DNA of 22,651 nucleotides from JAJZQD01 sp021847735 (lineage in GTDB: Bacteria > Bacillota > Thermincolia > Thermincolales > UBA2595), in assembly GCA_027324025.1 (NCBI GenBank), contig DAHVYW010000067.1, positions 1 to 22,651 of the forward strand. The letters are read 5' to 3'. The notes below the pieces were generated by a model. That model had not been told where the DNA came from. It made no database searches and saw only the letters and a list, made by a program, of their open reading frames with translations. Shown one piece after another: positions 14,130 through 21,428 of this stretch. Numbering within the stretch: position 1 is the first letter of the stretch; the number at the start of each line of letters is the position of its first letter. A program made the translations under genes and the position numbers.

Positions 14130-14169
14130 GTCCCTTTTCTTTTGGCACATTTTTACTGGGGGTGAACGC

Positions 14170-15306
14170 ATGGGGCCAATGAAGGTACTGCATGTAATTG
14201 GCGGCGGTGAGTTCGGCGGGGCCGAACAACACCTTTTAACTTTAATAAAGCACATGGACAAGTCCGACTTTGAGCTGCATATTGCCTGCCTTTTTGCCGA
14301 ACCCCTTGCTTCCCTTGCCAGAAGCGAAGGTTTAAGAGTCCATGTCCTGCCCATGAAAAGTAAACTTGATTTGAAACCTATTGGCAGCATAGCCTCCCTC
14401 ATTAAAAGGGAAGGCTTTCATATTGTTCATACCCACGGTGTGCGAGCCAATTTAATTGGCCGGCTGGCGGCAAAAATAGCCGGAACAGGGCTCGTTGTTA
14501 CAACGGTACACAGCGTCCTGGCTTTTGACTACCAGAAATGGTCTGACCGGTGGATTAACCGGGTCAGTGAAAACACCACCAGGGGGGTAACCGAGCGGTT
14601 TATCACGGTATGTGATATGCTCGCCGGGCAATTGGTATCTGAAGGTGTTCCCAGAGATAAAGTAATCACTATACATAACGGGTTGGAGATAGAAAAATAT
14701 AACCCCGGTATTTCGGGGTCACCGATAAGAGAAGAACTTGGTATTGCGGGGGATGCTGTGTTAATAGGCATTGTGGCGAGGTTACACCCCGTGAAGGGCC
14801 ACATCTACCTTTTAGAAGCGCTGGCAAGGTCTGTGAAAAAGTTTCCCGGACTTATGCTGTTGATTGTCGGGACAGGCCCCGATCGGGCCATGCTGGAGGA
14901 AACCGCCGGAAGCCTGGGTGTTGACAAAAACGTAATATTTACCGGGTTTCGCAAAGATATACCTGAAATTTTGGCTGCCCTTGATTTTTTGGTTCTTCCT
15001 TCCCTTTCAGAGGGTTTGAGCCTTACGGTTATTGAAGGCATGGCCATGAAGAAGCCCGTACTGGCCACCGGGGTAGGGGGTACCCCGGAGATTATAACCC
15101 CAGGCCTAGACGGCTGCCTTGTTCCCCCCGCCGATGTGGCGGCACTGGCTGCAGGGATCGAAGGGCTGGCCCAGGACCGGCAAAAGGTCGCGGAAATGGG
15201 CGCCGCCGCCAGGAAAACGGTGGAAACAAGGTTTACTGCGGAACTGATGGCAAATAAAACTGCCAGACTATACAAAGATTTAGGGATAAAGGGCGGAAGT
15301 TTATGA
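14170..15306 (+). CDS. GT4-family glycosyltransferase
   Basis: This 378-residue protein has the GT-B fold. The N-terminal half begins KVLHVIGGGEFGGAEQHLL and includes HTHGVRANLIGR near residues 87-98. The donor-binding half has GIVARLHPVKGH (Arg204, Lys209), LLIVGTGPDR and the E-X7-E motif (Glu281, Glu289) in SEGLSLTVIEG. It would transfer a sugar from a nucleotide donor to an undecaprenyl-linked acceptor at the cytoplasmic face, but the sugar is not known. ATG 14170 has GGGGGTGA at 14158-14165; ATG 14179 is an internal alternative. Its stop overlaps the MurJ start as ATGA, showing tight coupling. Confidence 0.88.
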   Translation: MGPMKVLHVIGGGEFGGAEQHLLTLIKHMDKSDFELHIACLFAEPLASLARSEGLRVHVLPMKSKLDLKPIGSIASLIKREGFHIVHTHGVRANLIGRLAAKIAGTGLVVTTVHSVLAFDYQKWSDRWINRVSENTTRGVTERFITVCDMLAGQLVSEGVPRDKVITIHNGLEIEKYNPGISGSPIREELGIAGDAVLIGIVARLHPVKGHIYLLEALARSVKKFPGLMLLIVGTGPDRAMLEETAGSLGVDKNVIFTGFRKDIPEILAALDFLVLPSLSEGLSLTVIEGMAMKKPVLATGVGGTPEIITPGLDGCLVPPADVAALAAGIEGLAQDRQKVAEMGAAARKTVETRFTAELMANKTARLYKDLGIKGGSL

Positions 15307-16874
15307 TTACGGGAAGGTCAATTGCCAAGGGTGCTTTGGTCGTGATGGCCGCCACCCTCTTAAGCCGTTTGTTCGGTTTTGTCAGAGAGATGAAGATTGC
15401 GGAGTATTTTGGGCTAAAGGGTGCGACCGATGCTTTTCTGGTGGCTTACTCCATCCCCAGTGGCGTTGGGATGGCTGTTGCGGCTGCCATCAGCGCCGGG
15501 TTTATCCCTATATTGAACAGCTATTTGGTGCAAAATGACCGGGATAACGCCAGCAAGGTTGCCAATACCCTGTTTAATGTGGTGATGGTTGCCCTGGTTG
15601 CCTTAACGACGGTGGGAATGCTGTTTGCTCCTATGCTGGTAGAATTACTGGCGCCGGGGTTTCGGGGTGAATCAGTTCGCCTGACAGCCGAGTTAATCAG
15701 GCTGATGTTTCCTGGCCTTATTTTCTTTAGCATGATGGGGCTGGCTTCCGGATTTCTCAATTCGCGTCAGCATTTTTTGCTGCCTGCCCTGGGCCCCATG
15801 GTAACAAGTATCGTAGTTATTGGTTCAATTGTAGTTTTTGGCCGGTCCCACGGTATCAAGGGATTGGCAGCGGGCACCCTGGCCGGAGTTGTTGCCCAAT
15901 TTCTGCTGCAAATCCCGGCCATGTATAAAAAGGGCTTTCGTTACAGGCTCCAGTTTGCCATTTTTCACCCGGGTGTGGTGAAGGTTTTTAAATTAATGGG
16001 CCCCGTGTTGGTCGCATCAATGGTGCCTCCGCTGATGCTGCTTGTTGAGAGGGGACTGGCTTCCAAACTTACCACCGGCAGTATTTCAGCTTTGAATTAC
16101 GCCTTCAGATTGATGCAGCTGCCCCAGGGCCTCTTTGTAATGGCTGTTTCTGTACCATTGTTCCCGGCCCTGTCTTCACTTGCGGCCCAAAAAGATTTTA
16201 CCAGACTAAAAGAAGTAATGGTAAAAGGGATAGGTGTTCTTGCCCTTATTATGATTCCTGCCTCGGCGGGGTTAATAGCCCTGGATGAACCGGTTGTCAG
16301 GCTCCTTTTTCAGCGTGGTGCATTTGAGGCCAAAGATACCGTGCCTACGGCGTATGCCCTGGCATTCTATGCTTTGGCGTTGTTTCCGCTGGCGATGAGA
16401 GATATTTTCCGGAGGAGCTTTTATGCTGTACAGGATACCATGACTCCAGTCATAATTACAGTTGCCGCTTTTGTCTTCAATATTATCCTCGACCTGTTTT
16501 TAATTAAACTTATGGGCATCGGGGGCCTTGCTCTGGGGGCAGCCTTAAGCGTGCTTGCCGAAGCGGGGGTACTGTATTTTATTTTGAACGAAAAATTACA
16601 AAGCTTGCCGGGGAAATCTTTTCTGACCCTTTTGGCTAAACTAATTGTCGCTTCTGTGATCATGGGAGTTACGGCTTACTTTTTCAGCAGCCTGATTGGG
16701 GCAAGAATAGATTTGGGGACTGCCAGGGGAAGGATGATACAGGTCGGCGTTTCAGTAATTTCCGGTTTAATAGTCTATTTGGGGGCTATAATTTTATTTA
16801 GGGTGGAAGAAGTCCGGGAGGCTTTGGCAATGGCCGGAAGCTTTTTCAAAAAAAACCTTGGTGGTGTACGCTAA
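15303..16874 (+). CDS. murJ: Lipid II flippase MurJ (MviN family)
   Basis: This 523-residue polytopic protein has about 14 transmembrane segments and the expected MurJ length. The N-terminus contains LLSRLFGFVREMKIAEYFG and GATDAFLVAYSIP, followed by a central NYAFRLMQLPQGLFVMAVS and LLFQRGAFEAKDT, all typical of MurJ. It moves lipid-linked precursors across the cytoplasmic membrane. Its position, overlapping a GT4 gene and followed by FabZ and TagO genes, leaves open that it moves wall-polymer precursors rather than, or in addition to, lipid II. If a second murJ exists elsewhere in the genome, the polymer role would become more likely. Confidence 0.9.
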   Translation: MITGRSIAKGALVVMAATLLSRLFGFVREMKIAEYFGLKGATDAFLVAYSIPSGVGMAVAAAISAGFIPILNSYLVQNDRDNASKVANTLFNVVMVALVALTTVGMLFAPMLVELLAPGFRGESVRLTAELIRLMFPGLIFFSMMGLASGFLNSRQHFLLPALGPMVTSIVVIGSIVVFGRSHGIKGLAAGTLAGVVAQFLLQIPAMYKKGFRYRLQFAIFHPGVVKVFKLMGPVLVASMVPPLMLLVERGLASKLTTGSISALNYAFRLMQLPQGLFVMAVSVPLFPALSSLAAQKDFTRLKEVMVKGIGVLALIMIPASAGLIALDEPVVRLLFQRGAFEAKDTVPTAYALAFYALALFPLAMRDIFRRSFYAVQDTMTPVIITVAAFVFNIILDLFLIKLMGIGGLALGAALSVLAEAGVLYFILNEKLQSLPGKSFLTLLAKLIVASVIMGVTAYFFSSLIGARIDLGTARGRMIQVGVSVISGLIVYLGAIILFRVEEVREALAMAGSFFKKNLGGVR

Positions 16875-16967
16875 TTTACTGGGGTTACAACCCACTTGTG
16901 AATTGGCAGGGAATATTATAACGGTGTCGAATTTATAAAGGTATTACACGGATTGGAGGACTGGCTG

Positions 16968-17393
16968 GTGCTAGATATTAATGAAATTCAGAAGGTTTTA
17001 CCCCATCGTTATCCATTCTTGCTTGTTGACAGGATTTTGGAATCAGAAAGTGAAAACAAAATCGTCGGACTTAAAAATGTAAGCGCCAACGAATATTATT
17101 TTCAGGGGCACTTTCCCGGATATCCGGTAATGCCCGGTGTGCTAATACTTGAAGCTATGGCCCAGGTCGGCGCTGTGTGGATTTTAAGTAAGCCGGAGTA
17201 TAAAGGGGAAATAGCCCTTTTTGCCGGAATTGACAAGGTCCGTTTCCGCCGGCAGGTATTCCCCGGCGACCAGTTAAGAATCGAAGTAGAAGTGTTAAAA
17301 CTCCGCAGCAGAATCGGCAAAGCCCAGGCTAAGGCTTTCGTGGACGGTGCCGTGGCGGCTGAGGCTGAGCTAATGTTTGCCATAGGTGACTAG
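16968..17393 (+). CDS. fabZ: 3-hydroxyacyl-ACP dehydratase FabZ
   Basis: The protein is 141 residues from GTG 16968, chosen because GGAGGA at 16955-16960 lies 7 bases before it and the protein then begins MLDINEIQKVLPHRYPF like known FabZ. A TTG at 16953 in the same frame would put the ribosome site inside the gene. Catalytic His48 is in GHFPGYPVMPG and Glu62 in LEAMAQ. The enzyme removes water from 3-hydroxyacyl-ACP in fatty acid elongation in the cytoplasm. It stands alone here, between MurJ and TagO genes, instead of in a fab cluster. No lpxA, which follows fabZ in lipid A makers, is next to it. Confidence 0.93.
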   Translation: MLDINEIQKVLPHRYPFLLVDRILESESENKIVGLKNVSANEYYFQGHFPGYPVMPGVLILEAMAQVGAVWILSKPEYKGEIALFAGIDKVRFRRQVFPGDQLRIEVEVLKLRSRIGKAQAKAFVDGAVAAEAELMFAIGD

Positions 17394-17412
17394 ACTCCAA
17401 GAAATTTTTTTG

Positions 17413-17441
17413 GTGACATCCCGTGGCAATTGTGGTAAAAT
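17413..17441 (+). promoter_or_regulatory. Promoter of the tagO-like gene
   Basis: GTGACA (17413-17418) and TAAAAT (17436-17441) have a 17-bp spacer and again a GG before the -10. Transcription should start near 17448, giving a leader of about 120 bases that folds (see 17452-17551). Confidence 0.65.
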
Positions 17442-17451
17442 CATATATTAG

Positions 17452-17551
17452 GGGACAAGGTTGCATTATTTTTTAAAGAAATCCCGCATAAAAATAGACG
17501 GGATAGGTTACCTTGTCTGCTTTGCGCTGTGGTGAGAGATAAACTTCACCA
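17452..17551 (+). ncRNA. Structured 5' leader of the tagO-like gene
   Basis: GACAAGGT (17454-17461) pairs with ACCTTGTC (17510-17517). Inside it, ATCCCG (17481-17486) pairs with CGGGAT (17499-17504). A third stem, TGGTGA (17530-17535) with TCACCA (17546-17551), lies directly before the GAGAGGAGAG ribosome site. The first stem begins within a few bases of the predicted transcript start. The arrangement resembles a regulatory leader or a 5'-end protecting fold, but I match it to no known riboswitch class. Confidence 0.5.
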
Positions 17552-17566
17552 GAGAGGAGAGTAATA

Positions 17567-18628
17567 ATGGCGGGGCTTTTAAAAGGTTTTTTCATAGCAT
17601 TTTTGGTTTCCCTGGCAGTGACTCCTTTAATAAGAAAAATGGCTTTCCGTATCGGGGCAATTGACCGGCCGGATGCCAGAAAGGTTCATTCCTGCGTAAT
17701 GCCGCGCCTGGGGGGCCTTGCTATCTACCTGGCGTTTACACTGACGGTCCTTCTAGCCGCCCCTATATCAAAGTCAATGATTGGCCTATTAGTAGGTGGG
17801 ACGTTGATTTTGCTGCTGGGTATAGCCGATGACGTAATGGATATCCCTCCAAGGATGAAGCTCTTGGGTCAATTAATTGCTGCCGGTGTTTTAGTAGCCT
17901 TCGGAATAACCGTGGCTCGCATCACCAATCCCTTTGGCAGTGTGATAGAGTTGCCGATTTTGGGGATACCCCTTACTATCCTCTGGGTAGTGGGAGTAAC
18001 CAATGCTGTCAACCTGATTGACGGACTGGATGGCTTGGCGGGCGGACTGGCCTCAATTGCCGGGCTCACCCTGGCGGTGGTCGGATGGTTTGAAGGGGAA
18101 GTGACAATTGCTTTACCTGCCGTTATATTAAGTGCCAGCATCATCGGTTTCCTCAAGTATAATTTCCACCCGGCTAAAATATTTATGGGTGATTCGGGAA
18201 GTATGTTTTTGGGCTATATACTGGCAGGGCTTTCAGTCATCGGTTTGACCAAAGGTGCCGCAGTTGTTTCAGTGTTTGTGCCAATACTGATTTTAGGAAT
18301 TCCCATATTTGACACCCTATTTGCTATTGCCAGGCGATATATAAATAACCAGCCCATTTTCGAAGCCGACAAGGAACACCTGCATCACAGGTTATTGGCG
18401 CTCGGACTTTCCCATAGGCAAACGGTATTGTGTATTTACGGAATAAGCGGCCTGTTGGGAGCCAGCGCTGTGCTGCTGACATTCCTTACGACAGCCCAGG
18501 CATTTGCGGTTTTTCTAGGCGTCACTTTACTTGTACTTATTGGGGCCAACAGGGTTGGGGTTTTAAGCACCAGGGCGATGCAGAGAATGCAGCAGGTTGA
18601 AGCGAAGAACAGAAATATTGGAGCGTAA
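17567..18628 (+). CDS. Undecaprenyl-phosphate N-acetylhexosamine-1-phosphate transferase (TagO/WecA/MraY family)
   Basis: This 353-residue protein has about 10-11 transmembrane segments. Conserved cytoplasmic motifs are DRPDARKVH (33-41), the Asp pair Asp88-Asp89 in GIADDVMDIPPR, NAVNLIDGLDGLAGG (146-160), KIFMGDSGSMFLGY (204-217) and the His-rich KEHLHHRLL that marks polyprenyl-phosphate GlcNAc-1-P transferases rather than MraY. It would transfer GlcNAc-1-P from UDP-GlcNAc to undecaprenyl phosphate, the committed step of wall-polymer synthesis and the step before TagA. ATG 17567 has GAGAGGAG upstream. It is transcribed from its own promoter with a structured leader and ends in a strong terminator. 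Confidence 0.9.
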   Translation: MAGLLKGFFIAFLVSLAVTPLIRKMAFRIGAIDRPDARKVHSCVMPRLGGLAIYLAFTLTVLLAAPISKSMIGLLVGGTLILLLGIADDVMDIPPRMKLLGQLIAAGVLVAFGITVARITNPFGSVIELPILGIPLTILWVVGVTNAVNLIDGLDGLAGGLASIAGLTLAVVGWFEGEVTIALPAVILSASIIGFLKYNFHPAKIFMGDSGSMFLGYILAGLSVIGLTKGAAVVSVFVPILILGIPIFDTLFAIARRYINNQPIFEADKEHLHHRLLALGLSHRQTVLCIYGISGLLGASAVLLTFLTTAQAFAVFLGVTLLVLIGANRVGVLSTRAMQRMQQVEAKNRNIGA

Positions 18629-18637
18629 GGTACTTAC

Positions 18638-18672
18638 AGAGGTTGTCTAAAAATAGACAGCCTCTTTGTTTT
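18638..18672 (+). terminator. Terminator after the tagO-like gene
   Basis: AGAGGTTGTCTA (18638-18649) pairs with TAGACAGCCTCT (18654-18665), giving 12 pairs with one wobble and an AAAA loop. It is followed by TTTGTTTT. It starts 10 bases after the stop codon. Its right arm is also one arm of the larger palindrome at 18650-18830. Confidence 0.85.
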
Positions 18673-18830
18673 AAGCCGAGGAAGCGGCAGGTATATTCCT
18701 CCGAGCGAGCAACAACTCAGCCGGCAAAAGACCGCTCACGCATACGCGTTCGCGGGCCGGCGGACGTCAGCCTCGCTCTGCGGAACACACCTGCCGCTTC
18801 CTTTTTTCGCCGAAAGAGGCTGCCTATTTT
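18650..18830 (+). repeat. Large nested palindromic element
   Basis: This 181-base stretch is nearly symmetrical. The outer arms are 18650-18667 and 18813-18830 (17 of 18 paired; AAAGAGGCTGCC on the right). Next, GGAAGCGGCAGGT (18680-18692) pairs perfectly with ACCTGCCGCTTCC (18789-18801), which runs into TTTTTT. Inside are TTCC/GGAA (18696/18782), GAGCGAG (18703-18709) with CTCGCTC (18772-18778), GCCGGC (18720-18725) with GCCGGC (18756-18761), CCGC/GCGG (18732/18752) and ACGC/GCGT (18738/18746) around an ATAC tip. It is richer in G and C than its surroundings. It may be a miniature palindromic mobile element or a stable structured RNA. An open stretch at 18643-18855 across it is not a gene. 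The rest of the 317-base gap, 18831-18945, holds nothing I recognise. Confidence 0.65.
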
Positions 18831-18945
18831 GATACTAAGATTGAGAAAAACATAACGAATTGCCGGGAACCTGGCTGCGGGCATAAGAAACAGTGCTGGG
18901 GCAAATAATACAGGCGTTAATAATTATATTTTGGAGGGGTTGTCA

Positions 18946-19668
18946 ATGCCTATAATTATGGAAGGGGTTCTCCGGGCGGCTTTTGTTTTTATTGTTCTCC
19001 TAGTGCTGACACGGCTCGTCGGGAAAAAGCAGTTCTCACAGTTTACTTTTTTTGACGTTGTGGCGGGAATAACCATTGGCGGAATAGGTGCCCTAATGGC
19101 GGCTGGTTTGAATATTAACATCTGGGGCGCTTTTGCCGCCCTCCTTACATTCATGGTTTTGTTAATCCTTAATGGTTATGTAGCCCTTGAAAGCAGGCCA
19201 TTAAGGAAACTGTTGCGCGGTGAGCCGGTGGTAGTTGTACACAACGGAAAAATATTAGAGGGACATATGGCCCAGATGAGGTACTCAATGGACGACCTGA
19301 CGGCCCAGTTAAGAGAAAAAGGGTATTTCAATATAACCGACGTTGAATATGCTGTTTTGGAGAATGACGGGCAGCTAAGCGTACTCGCCAAGAGCCAAAA
19401 CAGGCCGGTAACCCCGAAGGATTTGAATATGTCCACAACCTATGAAGGTATCGGCTCAGAGCTGATAGTGGATGGAAAAATAATAGAGCAAAACCTGACC
19501 CAGAATAAACTAAGCGCCGGGTGGCTGGAAGACCAATTAAAGATGCAGGGGATTTACAACATTGGAGAGGTAGCTTACGCCAGTCTGAGCACAGACGGAA
19601 AACTGTATATTGACAAAAAACAGGATACTTTGGACAACGTTACAGACATGAGTGACGGGGAAGTGTAG
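18946..19668 (+). CDS. YetF-family membrane protein (DUF421)
   Basis: The protein is 240 residues from ATG 18946, which follows GGAGGGGT at 18933-18940; TTG 18931 in the same frame would overlap that site. The N-terminal membrane part (about 1-85) has the family motifs LTRLVGKKQFSQFTFFDVV and ITIGGIGALMA. Two related cytoplasmic alpha/beta repeats follow, at about 95-147 (VVHNGKILEGHMAQM, DDLTAQLREKG, FNITDVEYAVLENDGQL) and 173-223 (VDGKIIEQNLTQNKL, LEDQLKMQG, YNIGEVAYASLSTDGKL). YetF-like proteins are poorly characterised. Spore-forming Firmicutes often carry several, some under sporulation control. The role here is unknown. Confidence 0.88.
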   Translation: MPIIMEGVLRAAFVFIVLLVLTRLVGKKQFSQFTFFDVVAGITIGGIGALMAAGLNINIWGAFAALLTFMVLLILNGYVALESRPLRKLLRGEPVVVVHNGKILEGHMAQMRYSMDDLTAQLREKGYFNITDVEYAVLENDGQLSVLAKSQNRPVTPKDLNMSTTYEGIGSELIVDGKIIEQNLTQNKLSAGWLEDQLKMQGIYNIGEVAYASLSTDGKLYIDKKQDTLDNVTDMSDGEV

Positions 19669-19783
19669 GGAAAAAACGGCCTTCCGTCAAAATTTTCCTT
19701 TGGTCAAAGGGAATAATACACGGCTGTCGAAAGAATTAATACAGTTGTAATAACAAAGATACCGTATCTAAGGAGGCCGGTTT

Positions 19784-21205
19784 ATGCCTAAAATCAAATT
19801 TGGCACAGATGGTTGGAGAGAAATAATTGCCAGGCAATTTACTTTTGAGAACGTCAATTTTGTCGCCCAGGCTATTGCAGACTACATTTGCAGTCACGGT
19901 ATGTGTAGGCGTGGAGTAGTGATAGGTTATGACAACAGGTTTCTGTCCGACCAGTTTGCCAAATCAGTGGCGGAAGTGCTGTGCGGCAACGGAATCAAGG
20001 TTTTTATGACAGGCAGGGCGACTCCGACACCTGTTACCGCATTTGCCGTAAAAAATCTGGGAGCAGCCGGGGCTGTGATGCTGACCGCCAGCCACAATCC
20101 CCCGGAATATAACGGCATGAAGTTTATCCCCGAGTATGCCGGACCGGCTTTGCCGTATATCACTGACGAAATTGAGGCCAACGTGAACAAGGTGGTGGAA
20201 ACCGGTAAGTTCTCCGAACTCAGGTACGATAAGGCTTTAGCTCAGGGGTTGGTTTTGGATATTGACCCATTTGATGACTATATTGCCCACCTGAAAACGG
20301 TGGTTGACCTTGATGCTATCAGCCAGGCCAACCTTAAAGTAATAGTTGACCCCATGTTTGGCGCCGGCATCGGGTATCTGGACCATGTCCTGGAAGAAGC
20401 GGGATGTAAAGTCACTGTCATCCACGGGTATAGAGACCCTTTATTTGGCGGTTCTATGCCTGAACCATCAGCAAAGGTTCTTATCGACCTGCGGGAAAAA
20501 GTCCTCTCCGAAAAAGCCGACCTTGGCCTTGCCATGGACGGTGACGCGGACCGCTTTGGCATCATTGACAATGATGGGACATACATTACTCCCAATCAGG
20601 TCTTGTATCTCATATACTACCACCTCATTAATTCACGCGGGCTAAGGGGTCCTGTGGCCAGGACGGTCGCAACTACCCACATGCTGGATAGAATTGCCGA
20701 GTTCTACGGCCAGGGTGTGGATGAAACCCCGGTAGGGTTTAAATATATCGGTGAGTCCATGATGAATAAAGGCAGCATCTTAGGTGGGGAAGAAAGCGGC
20801 GGGCTCAGTATCGCCGGTCATATCCCCGAAAAAGACGGTGTTTTGGCCGCAGCCTTGATTGCGGAGTTGGTAGCAGTGGAAAAAATGCCAATACGCGATA
20901 TTTTGAAAAAGCTTGATGACCAATTTGGGGCCTTGGTAAGTGAACGATTGGACATTCACACAACACCGGAAAACAAGGAACAGGTGCTAGACATTTTGAA
21001 AGAGGCAGCACCATCCCACATTGCTGAAATACCGGTAACAAAGACGCTGGCCATTGACGGGAAGAAATATGTATTGGCTGACGGCAGCTGGGTTCTTATC
21101 AGGGCGTCAGGTACTGAGCCGTTATTTAGAATATATGTGGAAACCGGCAGCCCGGACAAACTCAAAAAAATACAGCTGGCCGTTCGTCAGATGTTGGGGC
21201 TGTAA
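19784..21205 (+). CDS. Phosphoglucomutase/phosphomannomutase family enzyme
   Basis: This 473-residue alpha-D-phosphohexomutase has its four signature loops. The phosphoserine loop is TASHNPPEYNG (Ser103), the metal loop DGDADRFG (Asp252, Asp254, Asp256), the sugar-binding loop GGEESGG (334-340) and the phosphate-binding loop RASGTEPLFR (from Arg440). It interconverts hexose-6- and hexose-1-phosphates in the cytoplasm. The GEESGG loop is common to enzymes acting on glucose and mannose phosphates, so specificity is open. ATG 19784 has AAGGAGG upstream. With manC decayed in this window, a mannose-1-phosphate product would need another consumer, whereas glucose-1-phosphate would feed UDP-glucose and the GalE-like enzyme. 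I therefore lean to glucose but cannot decide. Confidence 0.9.
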   Translation: MPKIKFGTDGWREIIARQFTFENVNFVAQAIADYICSHGMCRRGVVIGYDNRFLSDQFAKSVAEVLCGNGIKVFMTGRATPTPVTAFAVKNLGAAGAVMLTASHNPPEYNGMKFIPEYAGPALPYITDEIEANVNKVVETGKFSELRYDKALAQGLVLDIDPFDDYIAHLKTVVDLDAISQANLKVIVDPMFGAGIGYLDHVLEEAGCKVTVIHGYRDPLFGGSMPEPSAKVLIDLREKVLSEKADLGLAMDGDADRFGIIDNDGTYITPNQVLYLIYYHLINSRGLRGPVARTVATTHMLDRIAEFYGQGVDETPVGFKYIGESMMNKGSILGGEESGGLSIAGHIPEKDGVLAAALIAELVAVEKMPIRDILKKLDDQFGALVSERLDIHTTPENKEQVLDILKEAAPSHIAEIPVTKTLAIDGKKYVLADGSWVLIRASGTEPLFRIYVETGSPDKLKKIQLAVRQMLGL

Positions 21206-21210
21206 ACAAA

Positions 21211-21249
21211 CAGGCTGTTGAAAAGCATCATCTAGCACTGAGCAGCCTG
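21211..21249 (+). terminator. Possible terminator after the hexose mutase gene
   Basis: CAGGCTG (21211-21217) pairs with CAGCCTG (21243-21249), extended by one wobble and one A-T pair, across a loop of about 21 bases. It begins 6 bases after the stop codon. The sequence that follows, AATTTCTT, is a poor T tract. The remaining 179 bases to the kinase gene are A/T rich, without a promoter I can support. Confidence 0.4.
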
Positions 21250-21428
21250 AATTTCTTAATAGAAAAGGTTTGGCATCAACCCGGAATTAAGACTCTGCTT
21301 TTATTAACTAAAGCTTTCCCCGGTTTTTTACGATAAGTGAGACAAATAATATTTTTATTTGCGCTCCGGTTAGAACCTTATCCGCATTAAAAAATGTATC
21401 CAAAAGTGCAGAACACGGAGGTGCACCA

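Noticed and set aside
18643..18855. Open reading frame of 70 codons across the palindromic element
   Set aside because: Its sequence is fully explained by the nested inverted repeats, it starts inside a terminator stem, and its arginine-rich product has no recognisable motif or ribosome site.
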